A stretch of DNA of 64,000 bases from positions 6,510,001 through 6,574,000 of the forward strand of contig JAUKPH010000018.1 in assembly GCA_030549335.1 (NCBI GenBank), given 5' to 3'. Position 1 is the first letter of the stretch. Every line of letters begins with the position of its first letter. This document shows, piece after piece, positions 22,041 to 34,314 of the stretch. Source of the stretch: Pontederia crassipes (Eukaryota > Streptophyta > Magnoliopsida > Commelinales > Pontederiaceae). Made by a program: the position numbers and the translations under genes. Below the pieces are notes generated by a model. The model was not told the DNA's origin. It did no database searches and was given only the letters and a program-made list of their open reading frames with translations.

Positions 22041-22780
22041 ATCAAAGATAACGCTCTTAGGGATTAGAGTCTTAGAGTTAGGTTCAAAGCTATAAGTTAT
22101 AGATACTTATTACAACCTTTGGGTGTCCTAAGAGGTGATAGATCTTTAGAACTTTAACTCTATTTCAAACCGAAGTTGAACCGTTACAATCAAAGATAAC
22201 GCTCTTGGGGATTAGAGTCTTTGAGTTAGGTTCAAAGCTATAAGTTATAGATACTTATCACAACCTTTGGGTGAACTAAGAGGTGATAGATCTTTAGAAC
22301 TTTAACTCCATTTCAAACCGAAGTTGAACCGTTACAATCAAAGATAACGCTCTTGGGGATTAGAGTCTTAGAGTTAGGTTCAAAGCTATAAGTTATAGAT
22401 ACTTATTACAACCTTTGGGCGTCCTAAGAGGTGATAGATCTTTAGAACTTTAACTCTATTTCAAACCGAAGTTGAACCGTTACAATCAAAGATAACGCTC
22501 TTGGGGATTAGAGTCTTAAAGTTAGGTTCAAAGCTATAAGTTATAGATACTTATTACAACCTTTGGGTGTCTTAAGAGGTGATAGATCTTTAGAACTTTA
22601 ACTCTATTTCAAACCGAAGTTGAACCGTTACAATCAAAGATAACGCTCTTGGGGATTAGAGTCTTTGAGTTAGGTTCAAAGCTATAAGTTATAGATACTT
22701 ATTACAACCTTTGGGTGAACTAAGAGGTGATAGATCTTTAGAACTTTAACTCTATTTCAAACCGAAGTTGAACCGTTACA
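22041..22780 (+). repeat. 5-monomer unit, copy 2 (740 bp)
   Basis: Exact tandem partner of 21301-22040 at an offset of 740 bp (ATCACAACC markers 21518 and 22258; GTCTTAAAG near 21774 and 22514). I noticed a single difference from copy 1, which makes this one of the youngest duplications in the window. Confidence 0.9.
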
Positions 22781-25591
22781 ATCAAAGATAACGCTCTTGG
22801 GGATTAGAGTCTTAGAGTTAGGTTCAAAGCTATAAGTTATAGAAACTTATTACAACCTTTGGGTGTCCTAAGAGGTGATAGATCTGTAGAACTTTAACTC
22901 TATTTCAAACTGAAGTTGAACCGTTACAATCAAAGATAACGCTCTTAGGGATTAGAGTCTTAGAGTTAGGTTCAAAGCTATAAGTTATAGATACTTATTA
23001 CAACCTTTGGGTGTCTTAAGAGATGATAGATCTTTAGAACTTTAACTCTATTTCAAACCGAAGTTGAACCGTTACAATCAAAGATAACGCTCTTAGGGAT
23101 TAGAGTCTTAGAGTTAGGTTCAAAGCTATAAGTTATAGATACTTATTACAACCTTTGGGTGTCCTAAGAGGTGATAGATCTTTAGAACTTTAACTCTATT
23201 TCAAACCGAAGTTGAACCGTTACAATCAAAGATAACGCTCTTAGGGATTAGAGACTTAGAGTTAGGTTCAAAGCTATAAGTTATAGATACTTATGACAAC
23301 CTTTGGGTGTCCTAAGAGGTGATAGATCTTTAGAACTTTAACTCTTTTTCAAACCGAAGTGAACCGTTACAATCAAAGATAACGCTCTTAGGGATTAGAG
23401 TCTTAGAGTTAGGTTCAAAGCTATAAGTTATAGATACTTATGACAACCTTTGGGTGTCCAAAGAGGTGATAGATCTTTAGAACTTTAACTCTTTTTCAAA
23501 TCGAAGTTGAACCGTTACAATCAAATATAATGCTCTTGGGGATTAGAGTCTTTGAGTTAGGTTCAAAGCTATAAGTTATAGATACTTATTACAACCTTTG
23601 GGTGTCCTAAGAGGTGATAGATCTTTAGAACTTTAACTCTATTTCAAACCGAAGTTGAACCGTTACAATCAAAGATAACGCTCTTGGGGATTAGAGTCTT
23701 AGAGTTAGGTTCAAAGCTATAAGTTATACATACTTATTACAACCTTTGGGTGTCCTAAGAGGTGATAGATCTTTAGAACATTAACTCTATTTCAAACCGA
23801 AGTTGAACCGTTACAACCAAAGATAACGCTCTTGGGGATTAGAGTCTTAGAGTTAGGTTCAAAGCTATAAGTTATAGATACTTATTACAACCTTTGGGCG
23901 TCCTAAGAGGTGATAGATCTTTAGAACTTTAACTCTATTTCAAACCGAAGTTGAACCATTACAATCAAAGATAACGCTCTTGGGGATTAGAGTCTTAGAG
24001 TTAGGTTCAAAGCTATAAGTTATAGATACTTATTACAACCTTTGGGTGTCTTAAGAGGTGATAGATCTTTAGAACTTTAACTCTATTTCAAACCGAAGTT
24101 GAACCGTTACAATCAAAGATAACGCTCTTAGGGATTAGAGTCTTAGAGTTAGGTTCAAAGCTATAAGTTATATATACTTATTACAACCTTTGGGTGTCCT
24201 AAGAGGTGATAGATCTTTAGAACTTTAACTCTATTTCAAACCGAAGTTGAACCGTTACAATCAAAGATAACGCTCTTAGGGATTAGAGTCTTAGATTTAG
24301 GTTCAAAGCTATAAGTTATAGATACTTATGACAACCTTTGGGAGTCCAAAGAGGTGATAGATCTTTAGAACTTTAACTCTTTTTCAAACCGAAGTTGAAC
24401 CGTTACAATCAAATATAACGCTCTTAGGGATTAGAGTCTTAGAGTTAGGTTCAAAGCTATAAGTTATAGATACTTATTACAACCTTTGGGTGTCCTAAGA
24501 GGTGATAGATCTTTAGAACTTTAACTCTATTTCGAACCGAAGTTGAACCGTTACAATCAAAGATAACGCTCTTGGGGATTAGAGTCTTAGAGTTAGGTTC
24601 AAGGCTATAAGTTATAGATACTTATTACAACCTTTGGGTGTCCTAAGTGGTGATAGATCTTAAGAATTTTAACTCTATTTCAAACCGAAGATGAACCGTT
24701 ACAATCAATGATAATGCTCTTCGGGATTAGAGTCTTAGAGTTAGGTTTAAAGCTATAAGTTATAGATACTTATGACAACCTTTGGGTGTCCAAAGAGGTG
24801 ATAGATCTTTAGAACTTTAACTCTTTTTCAAACCGAAGTTGAACCGTTACAATCAAATATAACGCTCTTAGGGATTAGAGTCTTAGAGTTAGGTTCAAAG
24901 CTATAAGTTATAGATACTTATTACAACCTTTGGGTGTCCTAAGAGGTGATAGATCTTTAGAACTTTAACTCTATTTCAAACCGAAGTTGAACCGTTACAA
25001 TCAAAGATAACGCTCTTGGGGATTAGAGTCTTTGAGTTAGGTTCAAAGCTATAAGTTATAGATACTTATCACAACCTTTGGGTGAACTAAGAGGTGATAG
25101 ATCTTTAGAACTTTAACTCCATTTCAAACCGAAGTTGAACCGTTACAATCAAAGATAACGCTCTTGGGGATTAGAGTCTTAGAGTTAGGTTCAAAGCTAT
25201 AAGTTATAGATACTTATTACAACCTTTGGGCGTCCTAAGAGGTGATAGATCTTTAGAACTTTAACTCCATTTCAAACCGAAGTTGAACCGTTACAATCAA
25301 AGATAACGCTCTTGGGGATTAGAGTCTTAGAGTTAGGTTCAAAGCTATAAGTTATAGATACTTACGACAACCTTTGGGTGTCCTAAGAGGTGATAGATCT
25401 TTAGAACTTTAATTCTATTTCAAACCGAAGTTGAACCGTTACAATCAAAGATAACGCTCTTGGGGATTAGAGTCTTAGAGTTAGGTTCAAAGCTATAAGT
25501 TATAGATACTTATTACAACCTTTGGGTGTCCTAAGAGGTGATAGATCTTTAGAACTTTAACTCTATTTCAAACCGAAGTTGAACCGTTACA
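22781..25591 (+). repeat. 19-monomer block carrying a copy of the 10-mer core
   Basis: The block begins with GAAAC/CTGTAG and then GTCTTAAG monomers and includes AAGTGAACC at 23357 followed by the same series as the 14645-20560 unit, up to TTAGATTT/GAGTCCAAAG near 24340. After that it leaves the 10-mer order. One monomer near 24540-24690 (AAGGCTATAAG, CCTAAGTGG, CTTAAGAATTTT) and its neighbour (AATCAATGATAATG, CTTCGGG) carry clustered private changes. From about 23060 it is similar to the block starting near 26020. Confidence 0.8.
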
Positions 25592-28550
25592 ATCAAATAT
25601 AACGCTCTTAGGGATTAGAGTCTTAGAGTTAGGTTCAAAGCTATAAGTTATAGATACTTATTACAACCTTTGGGTGTCCTAAGAGGTGATAGATCTTTAG
25701 AACTTTAACTCTATTTCAAACCGAAGTTGAACCGTTACAATCAAAGATAACGCTCTTGGGGATTAGAGTCTTTGAGTTAGGTTCAAAGCTATAAGTTATA
25801 GATACTTACGACAACCTTTGGGTGTCCTAAGAGGTGATAGATCTTTAGAACTTTAATTCTATTTCAAACCGAAGTTGAACCGTTACAATCAAAGATAACG
25901 CTCTTGGGGATTAGAGTCTTAGAGTTAGGTTCAAAGCTATAAGTTATAGATACTTATTACAACCTTTGGGTGTCCTAAGAGGTGATAGATCTTTAGAACT
26001 TTAACTCTATTTCAAACCGAAGTTGAACCGTTACAATCAAAGATAACGCTCTTAGGGATTAGAGTCTTAGAGTTAGGTTCAAAGCTATAAGTTATAGATA
26101 CTTATTACAACCTTTGGGTGTCCTAAGAGGTGATAGATCTTTAGAACTTTAACTCTATTTCAAACCGAAGTTGAACCGTTACAATCAAAGATAACGCTCT
26201 TAGGGATTAGAGTCTTAGAGTTAGGTTCAAAGCTATAAGTTATAGATACTTATGACAACCTTTGGGTGTCCTAAGAGGTGATAGATCTTTAGAACTTTAA
26301 CTCTTTTTCAAACCGAAGTGAACCGTTACAATCAAAGATAATGCTCTTAGGGATTAGAGTCTTAGAGTTAGGTTCAAATCTATAAGTTATAGATACTTAT
26401 GACAACCTTTGGGTGTCCAAAGAGGTGATAGATCTTTAGAACTTTAACTCTTTTTCAAATCGAAGTTGAACCGTTACAATCAAATATAACGCTCTTGGGG
26501 ATTAGAGTCTTTGAGTTAGGTTCAAAGCTATAAGTTATAGATACTTATTACAACCTTTGGGTGTCCTAAGAGGTGATAGATCTTTAGAACTTTAACTCTA
26601 TTTCAAACCGAAGTTGAACCGTTACAATCAAAGATAACGCTCTTGGGGATTAGAGTCTTAGAGTTAGGTTCAAAGCTATAAGTTATACATACTTATTACA
26701 ACCTTTGGGTGTCCTAAGAGGTGATAGATCTTTAGAACATTAACTCTATTTCAAACCGAAGTTGAACCGTTACAATCAAAGATAACGCTCTTGGGGATTA
26801 GAGTGTTAGAGTTAGGTTCAAAGCTATAAGTTATACATACTTATTACAACCTTTGGGTGTCCTAAGAGGTGATAGATCTTTAGAACATTAACTCTATTTC
26901 AAACCGAAGTTGAACCGTTACAACCAAAGATAACGCTCTTGGGGATTAGAGTCTTAGAGTTAGGTTCAAAGCTATAAGTTATAGATACTTATTACAACCT
27001 TTGGGCGTCCTAAGAGGTGATAGATCTTTAGAACTTTAACTCTATTTCAAACCGAAGTTGAACCATTACAATCAAAGATAACGCTCTTGGGGATTAGAGT
27101 CTTAGAGTTAGGTTCAAAGCTATAAGTTATAGATACTTATTACAACCTTTGGGTGTCTGAAGAGGTGATAGATCTTTAGAACTTTAACTCTATTTCAAAC
27201 CGAAGTTGAACCGTTACAATCAAAGATAACGCTCTTAGGGATTAGAGTCTTAGAGTTAGGTTCAAAGCTATAAGTTATATATACTTATTACAACCTTTGG
27301 GTGTCCTAAGAGGTGATAGATCTTTAGAACTTTAACTCTATTTCAAACCGAAGTTGAACCGTTACAATCAAAGATAACGCTCTTAGGGATTAGAGTCTTA
27401 GATTTAGGTTCAAAGCTATAAGTTATAGATACTTATGACAACCTTTGGGAGTCCAAAGAGGTGATAGATCTTTAGAACTTTAACTCTTTTTCAAACCGAA
27501 GTTGAACCGTTACAATCAAATATAACGCTCTTAGGGATTAGAGTCTTAGAGTTAGGTTCAAAGCTATAAGTTATAGATACTTATTACAACCTTTGGGTGT
27601 CCTAAGAGGTGATAGATCTTTAGAACTTTAACTCTATTTCAAACCGAAGTTGAACCGTTACAATCAAAGATAATGCTCTTAGGGATTAGAGTCTTAGAGT
27701 TAGGTTCAAAGCTATAAGTTATAGATACTTATGACAACCTTTGGGTGTCCAAAGAGGTGATAGATCTTTAGAACTTTAACTCTTTTTCAAACCGAAGTTG
27801 AACCGTTACAATCAAATATAACGCTCTTAGGGATTAGAGTCTTAGAGTTAGGTTCAAAGCTATAAGTTATAGATACTTATTACAACCTTTGGGTGTCCTA
27901 AGAGGTGATAGATCTTTAGAACTTTAACTCTATTTCAAACCGAAGTTGAACCGTTACAATCAAAGATAACGCTCTTGGGGATTAGAGTCTTTGAGTTAGG
28001 TTCAAAGCTATAAGTTATAGATACTTATCACAACCTTTGGGTGAACTAAGAGGTGATAGATCTTTAGAACTTTAACTCCATTTCAAACCGAAGTTGAACC
28101 GTTACAATCAAAGATAACGCTCTTGGGGATTAGAGTCTTAGAGTTAGGTTCAAAGCTATAAGTTATAGATACTTATTACAACCTTTGGGCGTCCTAAGAG
28201 GTGATAGATCTTTAGAACTTTAACTCCATTTCAAACCGAAGTTGAACCGTTACAATCAAAGATAACGCTCTTGGGGATTAGAGTCTTAGAGTTAGGTTCA
28301 AAGCTATAAGTTATAGATACTTACGACAACCTTTGGGTGTCCTAAGAGGTGATAGATCTTTAGAACTTTAATTCTATTTCAAACCGAAGTTGAACCGTTA
28401 CAATCAAAGATAACGCTCTTGGGGATTAGAGTCTTAGAGTTAGGTTCAAAGCTATAAGTTATAGATACTTATTACAACCTTTGGGTGTCCTAAGAGGTGA
28501 TAGATCTTTAGAACTTTAACTCTATTTCAAACCGAAGTTGAACCGTTACA
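25592..28550 (+). repeat. 20-monomer block preceding the 39-mer duplication (2,959 bp)
   Basis: It starts with an AATAT/G19A monomer and ends just before the equivalent monomer at 28551, exactly 2,959 bp on. Its series (TTTGAG/TTACGACAA, AAGTGAACC at 26316, CAAATCT, TTATACAT, GGGCGTCC, TTATATAT, TTAGATTT) is repeated in the left part of 28551-34314 up to about 31065. One extra TTATACAT monomer is inserted at 26775-26922, which shifts the alignment offset to 2,811 bp. Confidence 0.85.
26775..26922 (+). repeat. extra duplicated TTATACAT monomer
   Basis: Two adjacent monomers carry the TTATACAT/AACATT marks here, where the related blocks at 23.7, 29.6, 32.3 and 35.4 kb have one. The extra copy has the private change GAGTGTTAG near 26802. 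It is a single-monomer duplication, the smallest copy-number step seen in the window. Confidence 0.8.
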
Positions 28551-31500
28551 ATCAAATATAACGCTCTTAGGGATTAGAGTCTTAGAGTTAGGTTCAAAGC
28601 TATAAGTTATAGATACTTATTACAACCTTTGGGTGTCCTAAGAGGTGATAGATCTTTAGAACTTTAACTCTATTTCAAACCGAAGTTGAACCGTTACAAT
28701 CAAAGATAACGCTCTTGGGGATTAGAGTCTTTGAGTTAGGTTCAAAGCTATAAGTTATAGATACTTACGACAACCTTTGGGTGTCCTAAGAGGTGATAGA
28801 TCTTTAGAACTTTAATTCTATTTCAAACCGAAGTTGAACCGTTACAATCAAAGATAACGCTCTTGGGGATTAGAGTCTTAGAGTTAGGTTCAAAGCTATA
28901 AGTTATAGATACTTATTACAACCTTTGGGTGTCCTAAGAGGTGATAGATCTTTAGAACTTTAACTCTATTTCAAACCGAAGTTGAACCGTTACAATCAAA
29001 GATAACGCTCTTAGGGATTAGAGTCTTAGAGTTAGGTTCAAAGCTATAAGTTATAGATACTTATTACAACCTTTGGGTGTCCTAAGAGGTGATAGATCTT
29101 TAGAACTTTAACTCTATTTCAAACCGAAGTTGAACCGTTACAATCAAAGATAACGCTCTTAGGGATTAGAGTCTTAGAGTTAGGTTCAAAGCTATAAGTT
29201 ATAGATACTTATGACAACCTTTGGGTGTCCTAAGAGGTGATAGATCTTTAGAACTTTAACTCTTTTTCAAACCGAAGTGAACCGTTACAATCAAAGATAA
29301 TGCTCTTAGGGATTAGAGTCTTAGAGTTAGGTTCAAATCTATAAGTTATAGATACTTATGACAACCTTTGGGTGTCCAAAGAGGTGATAGATCTTTAGAA
29401 CTTTAACTCTTTTTCAAATCGAAGTTGAACCGTTACAATCAAATATAACGCTCTTGGGGATTAGAGTCTTTGAGTTAGGTTCAAAGCTATAAGTTATAGA
29501 TACTTATTACAACCTTTGGGTGTCCTAAGAGGTGATAGATCTTTAGAACTTTAACTCTATTTCAAACCGAAGTTGAACCGTTACAATCAAAGATAACGCT
29601 CTTGGGGATTAGAGTCTTAGAGTTAGGTTCAAAGCTATAAGTTATACATACTTATTACAACCTTTGGGTGTCCTAAGAGGTGATAGATCTTTAGAACATT
29701 AACTCTATTTCAAACCGAAGTTGAACCGTTACAATCAAAGATAACGCTCTTGGGGATTAGAGTCTTAGAGTTAGGTTCAAAGCTATAAGTTATAGATACT
29801 TATTACAACCTTTGGGCGTCCTAAGAGGTGATAGATCTTTAGAACTTTAACTCTATTTCAAACCGAAGTTGAACCGTTACAATCAAAGATAACGCTCTTG
29901 GGGATTAGAGTCTTAGAGTTAGGTTCAAAGCTATAAGTTATAGATACTTATTACAACCTTTGGGTGTCTTAAGAGGTGATAGATCTTTAGAACTTTAACT
30001 CTATTTCAAACCGAAGTTGAACCGTTACAATCAAAGAAAACGCTCTTAGGGATTAGAGTCTTAGAGTTAGGTTCAAAGCTATAAGTTATATATACTTATT
30101 ACAACCTTTGGGTGTCCTAAGAGGTGATAGATCTTTAGAACTTTAACTCTATTTCAAACCGAAGTTGAACCGTTACAATCAAAGATAACGCTCTTAGGGA
30201 TTAGAGTCTTAGATTTAGGTTCAAAGCTATAAGTTATAGATACTTATGACAACCTTTGGGAGTCCAAAGAGGTGATAGATCTTTAGAACTTTAACTCTTT
30301 TTCAAACCGAAGTTGAACCGTTACAATCAAATATAACGCTCTTAGGGATTAGAGTCTTAGAGTTAGGTTCAAAGCTATAAGTTATAGATACTTATTACAA
30401 CCTTTGGGTGTCCTAAGTGGTGATAGATCTTTAGAACTTTAACTCTATTTCAAACCGAAGTTGAACCGTTACAATCAAAGATAATGCTCTTAGGGATTAG
30501 AGTCTTAGAGTTAGGTTCAAAGCTATAAGTTATAGATACTTATGACAACCTTTGGGTGTCCAAAGAGGTGATAGATCTTTAGAACTTTAACTCTTTTTCA
30601 AACCGAAGTTGAACCGTTACAATCAAATATAACGCTTTAGGGATTAGAGTCTTAGAGTTAGGTTCAAAGCTATAAGTTATAGATACTTATTACAACCTTT
30701 GGGTGTCCTAAGAGGTGATAGATCTTTAGAACTTTAACTCTATTTCAAACCGAAGTTGAACCGTTACAATCAAAGATAACGCTCTTGGGGATTAGAGTCT
30801 TTGACTTAGGTTCAAAGCTATAAGTTATAGATACTTATCACAACCTTTGGGTGAACTAAGAGGTGATAGATCTTTAGAACTTTAACTACATTTCAAACCG
30901 AAGTTGAACCGTTACAATCAAAGATAACGCTCTTGGGGATTAGAGTCTTAGAGTTAGGTTCAAAGCTATAAGTTATAGATACTTATTACAACCTTTGGGC
31001 GTCCTAAGAGGTGATAGATCTTTAGAACTTTAACTCTATTTCAAACCGAAGTTGAACCGTTACAATCAAAGATAACGCTCTTGGGGATTAGAGTCTTAGA
31101 GTTAGGTTCAAAGCTATAAGTTATAGATACTTATTACAACCTTTGGGTGTCTTAAGAGGTGATAGATCTTTAGAACTTTAACTCTATTTCAAACCGAAGT
31201 TGAACCGTTACAATCAAAGATAACGCTCTTGGGGATTAGAGTCTTTGAGTTAGGTTCAAAGCTATAAGTTATAGATACTTATTACAACCTTTGGGTGAAC
31301 TAAGAGGTGATAGATCTTTAGAACTTTAACTCTATTTCAAACCGAAGTTGAACCGTTACAATCAAAGATAACGCTCTTGGGGATTAGAGTCTTAGAGTTA
31401 GGTTCAAAGCTATAAGTTATAGAAACTTATTACAACCTTTGGGTGTCCTAAGAGGTGATAGATCTTTAGAACTTTAACTCTATTTCAAACCGAAGTTGAA

Positions 31501-34314
31501 CCGTTACAATCAAAGATAACGCTCTTAGGGATTAGAGTCTTAGAGTTAGGTTCAAAGCTATAAGTTATAGATACTTATTACAACCTTTGGGTGTCTTAAG
31601 AGGTGATAGATCTTTAGAACTTTAACTCTATTTCAAACCGAAGTTGAACCGTTACAATCAAAGATAACGCTCTTAGGGATTAGAGTCTTAGAGTTAGGTT
31701 CAAAGCTATAAGTTATAGATACTTATTACAACCTTTGGGTGTCCTAAGAGGTGATAGATCTTTAGAACTTTAACTCTATTTCAAACCGAACTTGAACCGT
31801 TACAATCAAAGATAACGCTCTTAGGGATTAGAGTCTTAGAGTTAGGTTCAAAGCTATAAGTTATAGATACTTATGACAACCTTTGGGTGTCCTAAGAGGT
31901 GATAGATCTTTAGAACTTTAACTCTTTTTCAAACCGAAGTGAACCGTTACAATCAAAGATAACGCTCTTAGGGATTAGAGTCTTAGAGTTAGGTTCAAAG
32001 CTATAAGTTATAGATACTTATGACAACCTTTGGGTGTCCAAAGAGGTGATAGATCTTTAGAACTTTAACTCTTTTTCAAATCGAAGTTGAACCGTTACAA
32101 TCAAATATAACGCTCTTGGGGATTAGAGTCTTTGAGTTAGGTTCAAAGCTATAAGTTATAGATACTTATTACAACCTTTGGGTGTCCTAAGAGGTGATAG
32201 ATCTTTAGAACTTTAACTCTATTTCAAACCGAAGTTGAACCGTTACAATCAAAGATAACGCTCTTGGGGATTAGAGTCTTAGAGTTAGGTTCAAAGCTAT
32301 AAGTTATACATACTTATTACAACCTTTGGGTGTCCTAAGAGGTGATAGATCTTTAGAACATTAACTCTATTTCAAACCGAAGTTGAACCGTTACAATCAA
32401 AGATAACGCTCTTGGGGATTAGAGTCTTAGAGTTAGGTTCAAAGCTATAAGTTATAGATACTTATTACAACCTTTGGGCGTCCTAAGAGGTGATAGATCT
32501 TTAGAACTTTAACTCTATTTCAAACCGAAGTTGAACCATTACAATCAAAGATAACGCTCTTGGGGATTAGAGTCTTAGAGTTAGGTTCAAAGCTATAAGT
32601 TATAGATACTTATTACAACCTTTGGGTGTCTTAAGAGGTGATAGATCTTTAGAACTTTAACTCTATTTCAAACCGAAGTTGAACCGTTACAATCAAAGAT
32701 AACGCTCTTAGGGATTAGAGTCTTAGAGTTAGGTTCAAAGCTATAAGTTATATATACTTATTACAACCTTTGGGTGTCCTAAGAGGTGATAGATCTTTAG
32801 AACTTTAACTCTATTTCAAACCGAAGTTGAACCGTTACAATCAAAGATAACGCTCTTAGGGATTAGAGTCTTAGATTTAGGTTCAAAGCTATAAGTTATA
32901 GATACTTATGACAACCTTTGGGAGTCCAAAGAGGTGATAGATCTTTAGAACTTTAACTCTTTTTCAAACCGAAGTTGAACCGTTACAATCAAATATAACG
33001 CTCTTAGGGATTAGAGTCTTAGAGTTAGGTTCAAAGCTATAAGTTATAGATACTTATTACAACCTTTGGGTGTCCTAAGAGGTGATAGATCTTTAGAACT
33101 TTAACTCTATTTCAAACCGAAGTTGAACCGTTACAATCAAAGATAATGCTCTTAGGGATTAGAGTCTTAGAATTAGGTTCAAAGCTATAAGTTATAGATA
33201 CTTATGACAACCTTTGGGTGTCCAAAGAGGTGATAGATCTTTAGAACTTTAACTCTTTTTCAAACCGAAGTTGAACCGTTACAATCAAATATAACGCTCT
33301 TAGGGATTAGAGTCTTAGAGTTAGGTTCAAAGCTATAAGTTATAGATACTTATTACAACCTTTGGGTGTCCTAAGAGGTGATAGATCTTTAGAACTTTAA
33401 CTCTATTTCAAACCAAAGTTGAACCGTTACAATCAAAGATAACGCTCTTGGGGATTAGAGTCTTAGAGTTAGGTTCAAAGCTATAAGTTATAGATACTTA
33501 CGACAACCTTTGGGTGTCCTAAGAGGTGATAGATCTTTAGAACTTTAATTCTATTTCAAACCGAAGTTGAACCGTTACAATCAAAGATAACGCTCGTGGG
33601 GATTAGAGTCTTAGAGTTAGGTTCAAAGCTATAAGTTATAGATACTTATTACAACCTTTGGGTGTCCTAAGAGGTGATAGATCTTTAGAACTTTAACTCT
33701 ATTTCAAACCGAAGTTGAACCGTTACAATCAAAGATAACGCTCTTAGGGATTAGAGTCTTAGAGTTAGGTTCAAAGCTATAAGTTATAGATACTTATTAC
33801 AACCTTTGGGTGTCCTAAGTGGTGATAGATCTTTAGAACTTTAACTCTATTTCAAACCGAAGTTGAACCGTTACAATCAAAGATAACGCTCTTGGGGATT
33901 AGAGTCTTTGAGTTAGGTTCAAAGCTATAAGTTATAGATACTTATTACAACCTTTGGGTGTCCTAAGAGGTGATAGATCTTTAGAACTTTAACTCTATTT
34001 CAAACCGAAGTTGAACCGTTACAATCAAAGATAACGCTCTTGGGGAGTCTTTGAGTTAGGTTCAAAGCTATAAGATATAGATACTTATTACAACCTTTGG
34101 GTGTCCTAAGAGGTGATAGATCTTTAGAACTTTAACTCTATTTCAAACCGAAGTTGAACCGTTACAATCAAAGATAACGCTCTTGGGGATTAGAGTCTTA
34201 GACTTAGGTTCAAAGCTATAAGTTATACATACTTATTACAACCTTTGGGTGTCCTAAGAGGTGATACATCTTTAGAACATTAACTCTATTTCAAACCGAA
34301 GTTGAACCGTTACA
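28551..34314 (+). repeat. 39-monomer tandem duplication, copy A (5,764 bp)
   Basis: Copy A begins with an AATAT/G19A monomer and contains two AAGTGAACC monomers (29275, 31937), AAAACGCTC near 30037, AACGCTTTAG (1-bp loss) near 30631, GAACTTGAACC near 31789, CGCTCGTGGGG at 33591 and a 143-bp monomer at 34024. It ends with a GACTTAGG/TTATACAT/GATACATC monomer. Each of these rare marks recurs 5,762-5,764 bp downstream. Confidence 0.92.
34024..34166 (+). repeat. 143-bp deletion monomer
   Basis: Five bases are missing in CTTGGGGAGTC compared with CTTGGGGATTAGAGTC, and the dyad is changed to CTATAAGATATAG. Five monomers in the window share both marks, so they descend from one event. Confidence 0.95.

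Noticed and set aside
24540-24760. Possible insertion of foreign sequence at the cluster of private changes
   Set aside because: Both monomers still align over their full length with only scattered substitutions, so they are diverged satellite copies, not an insertion.
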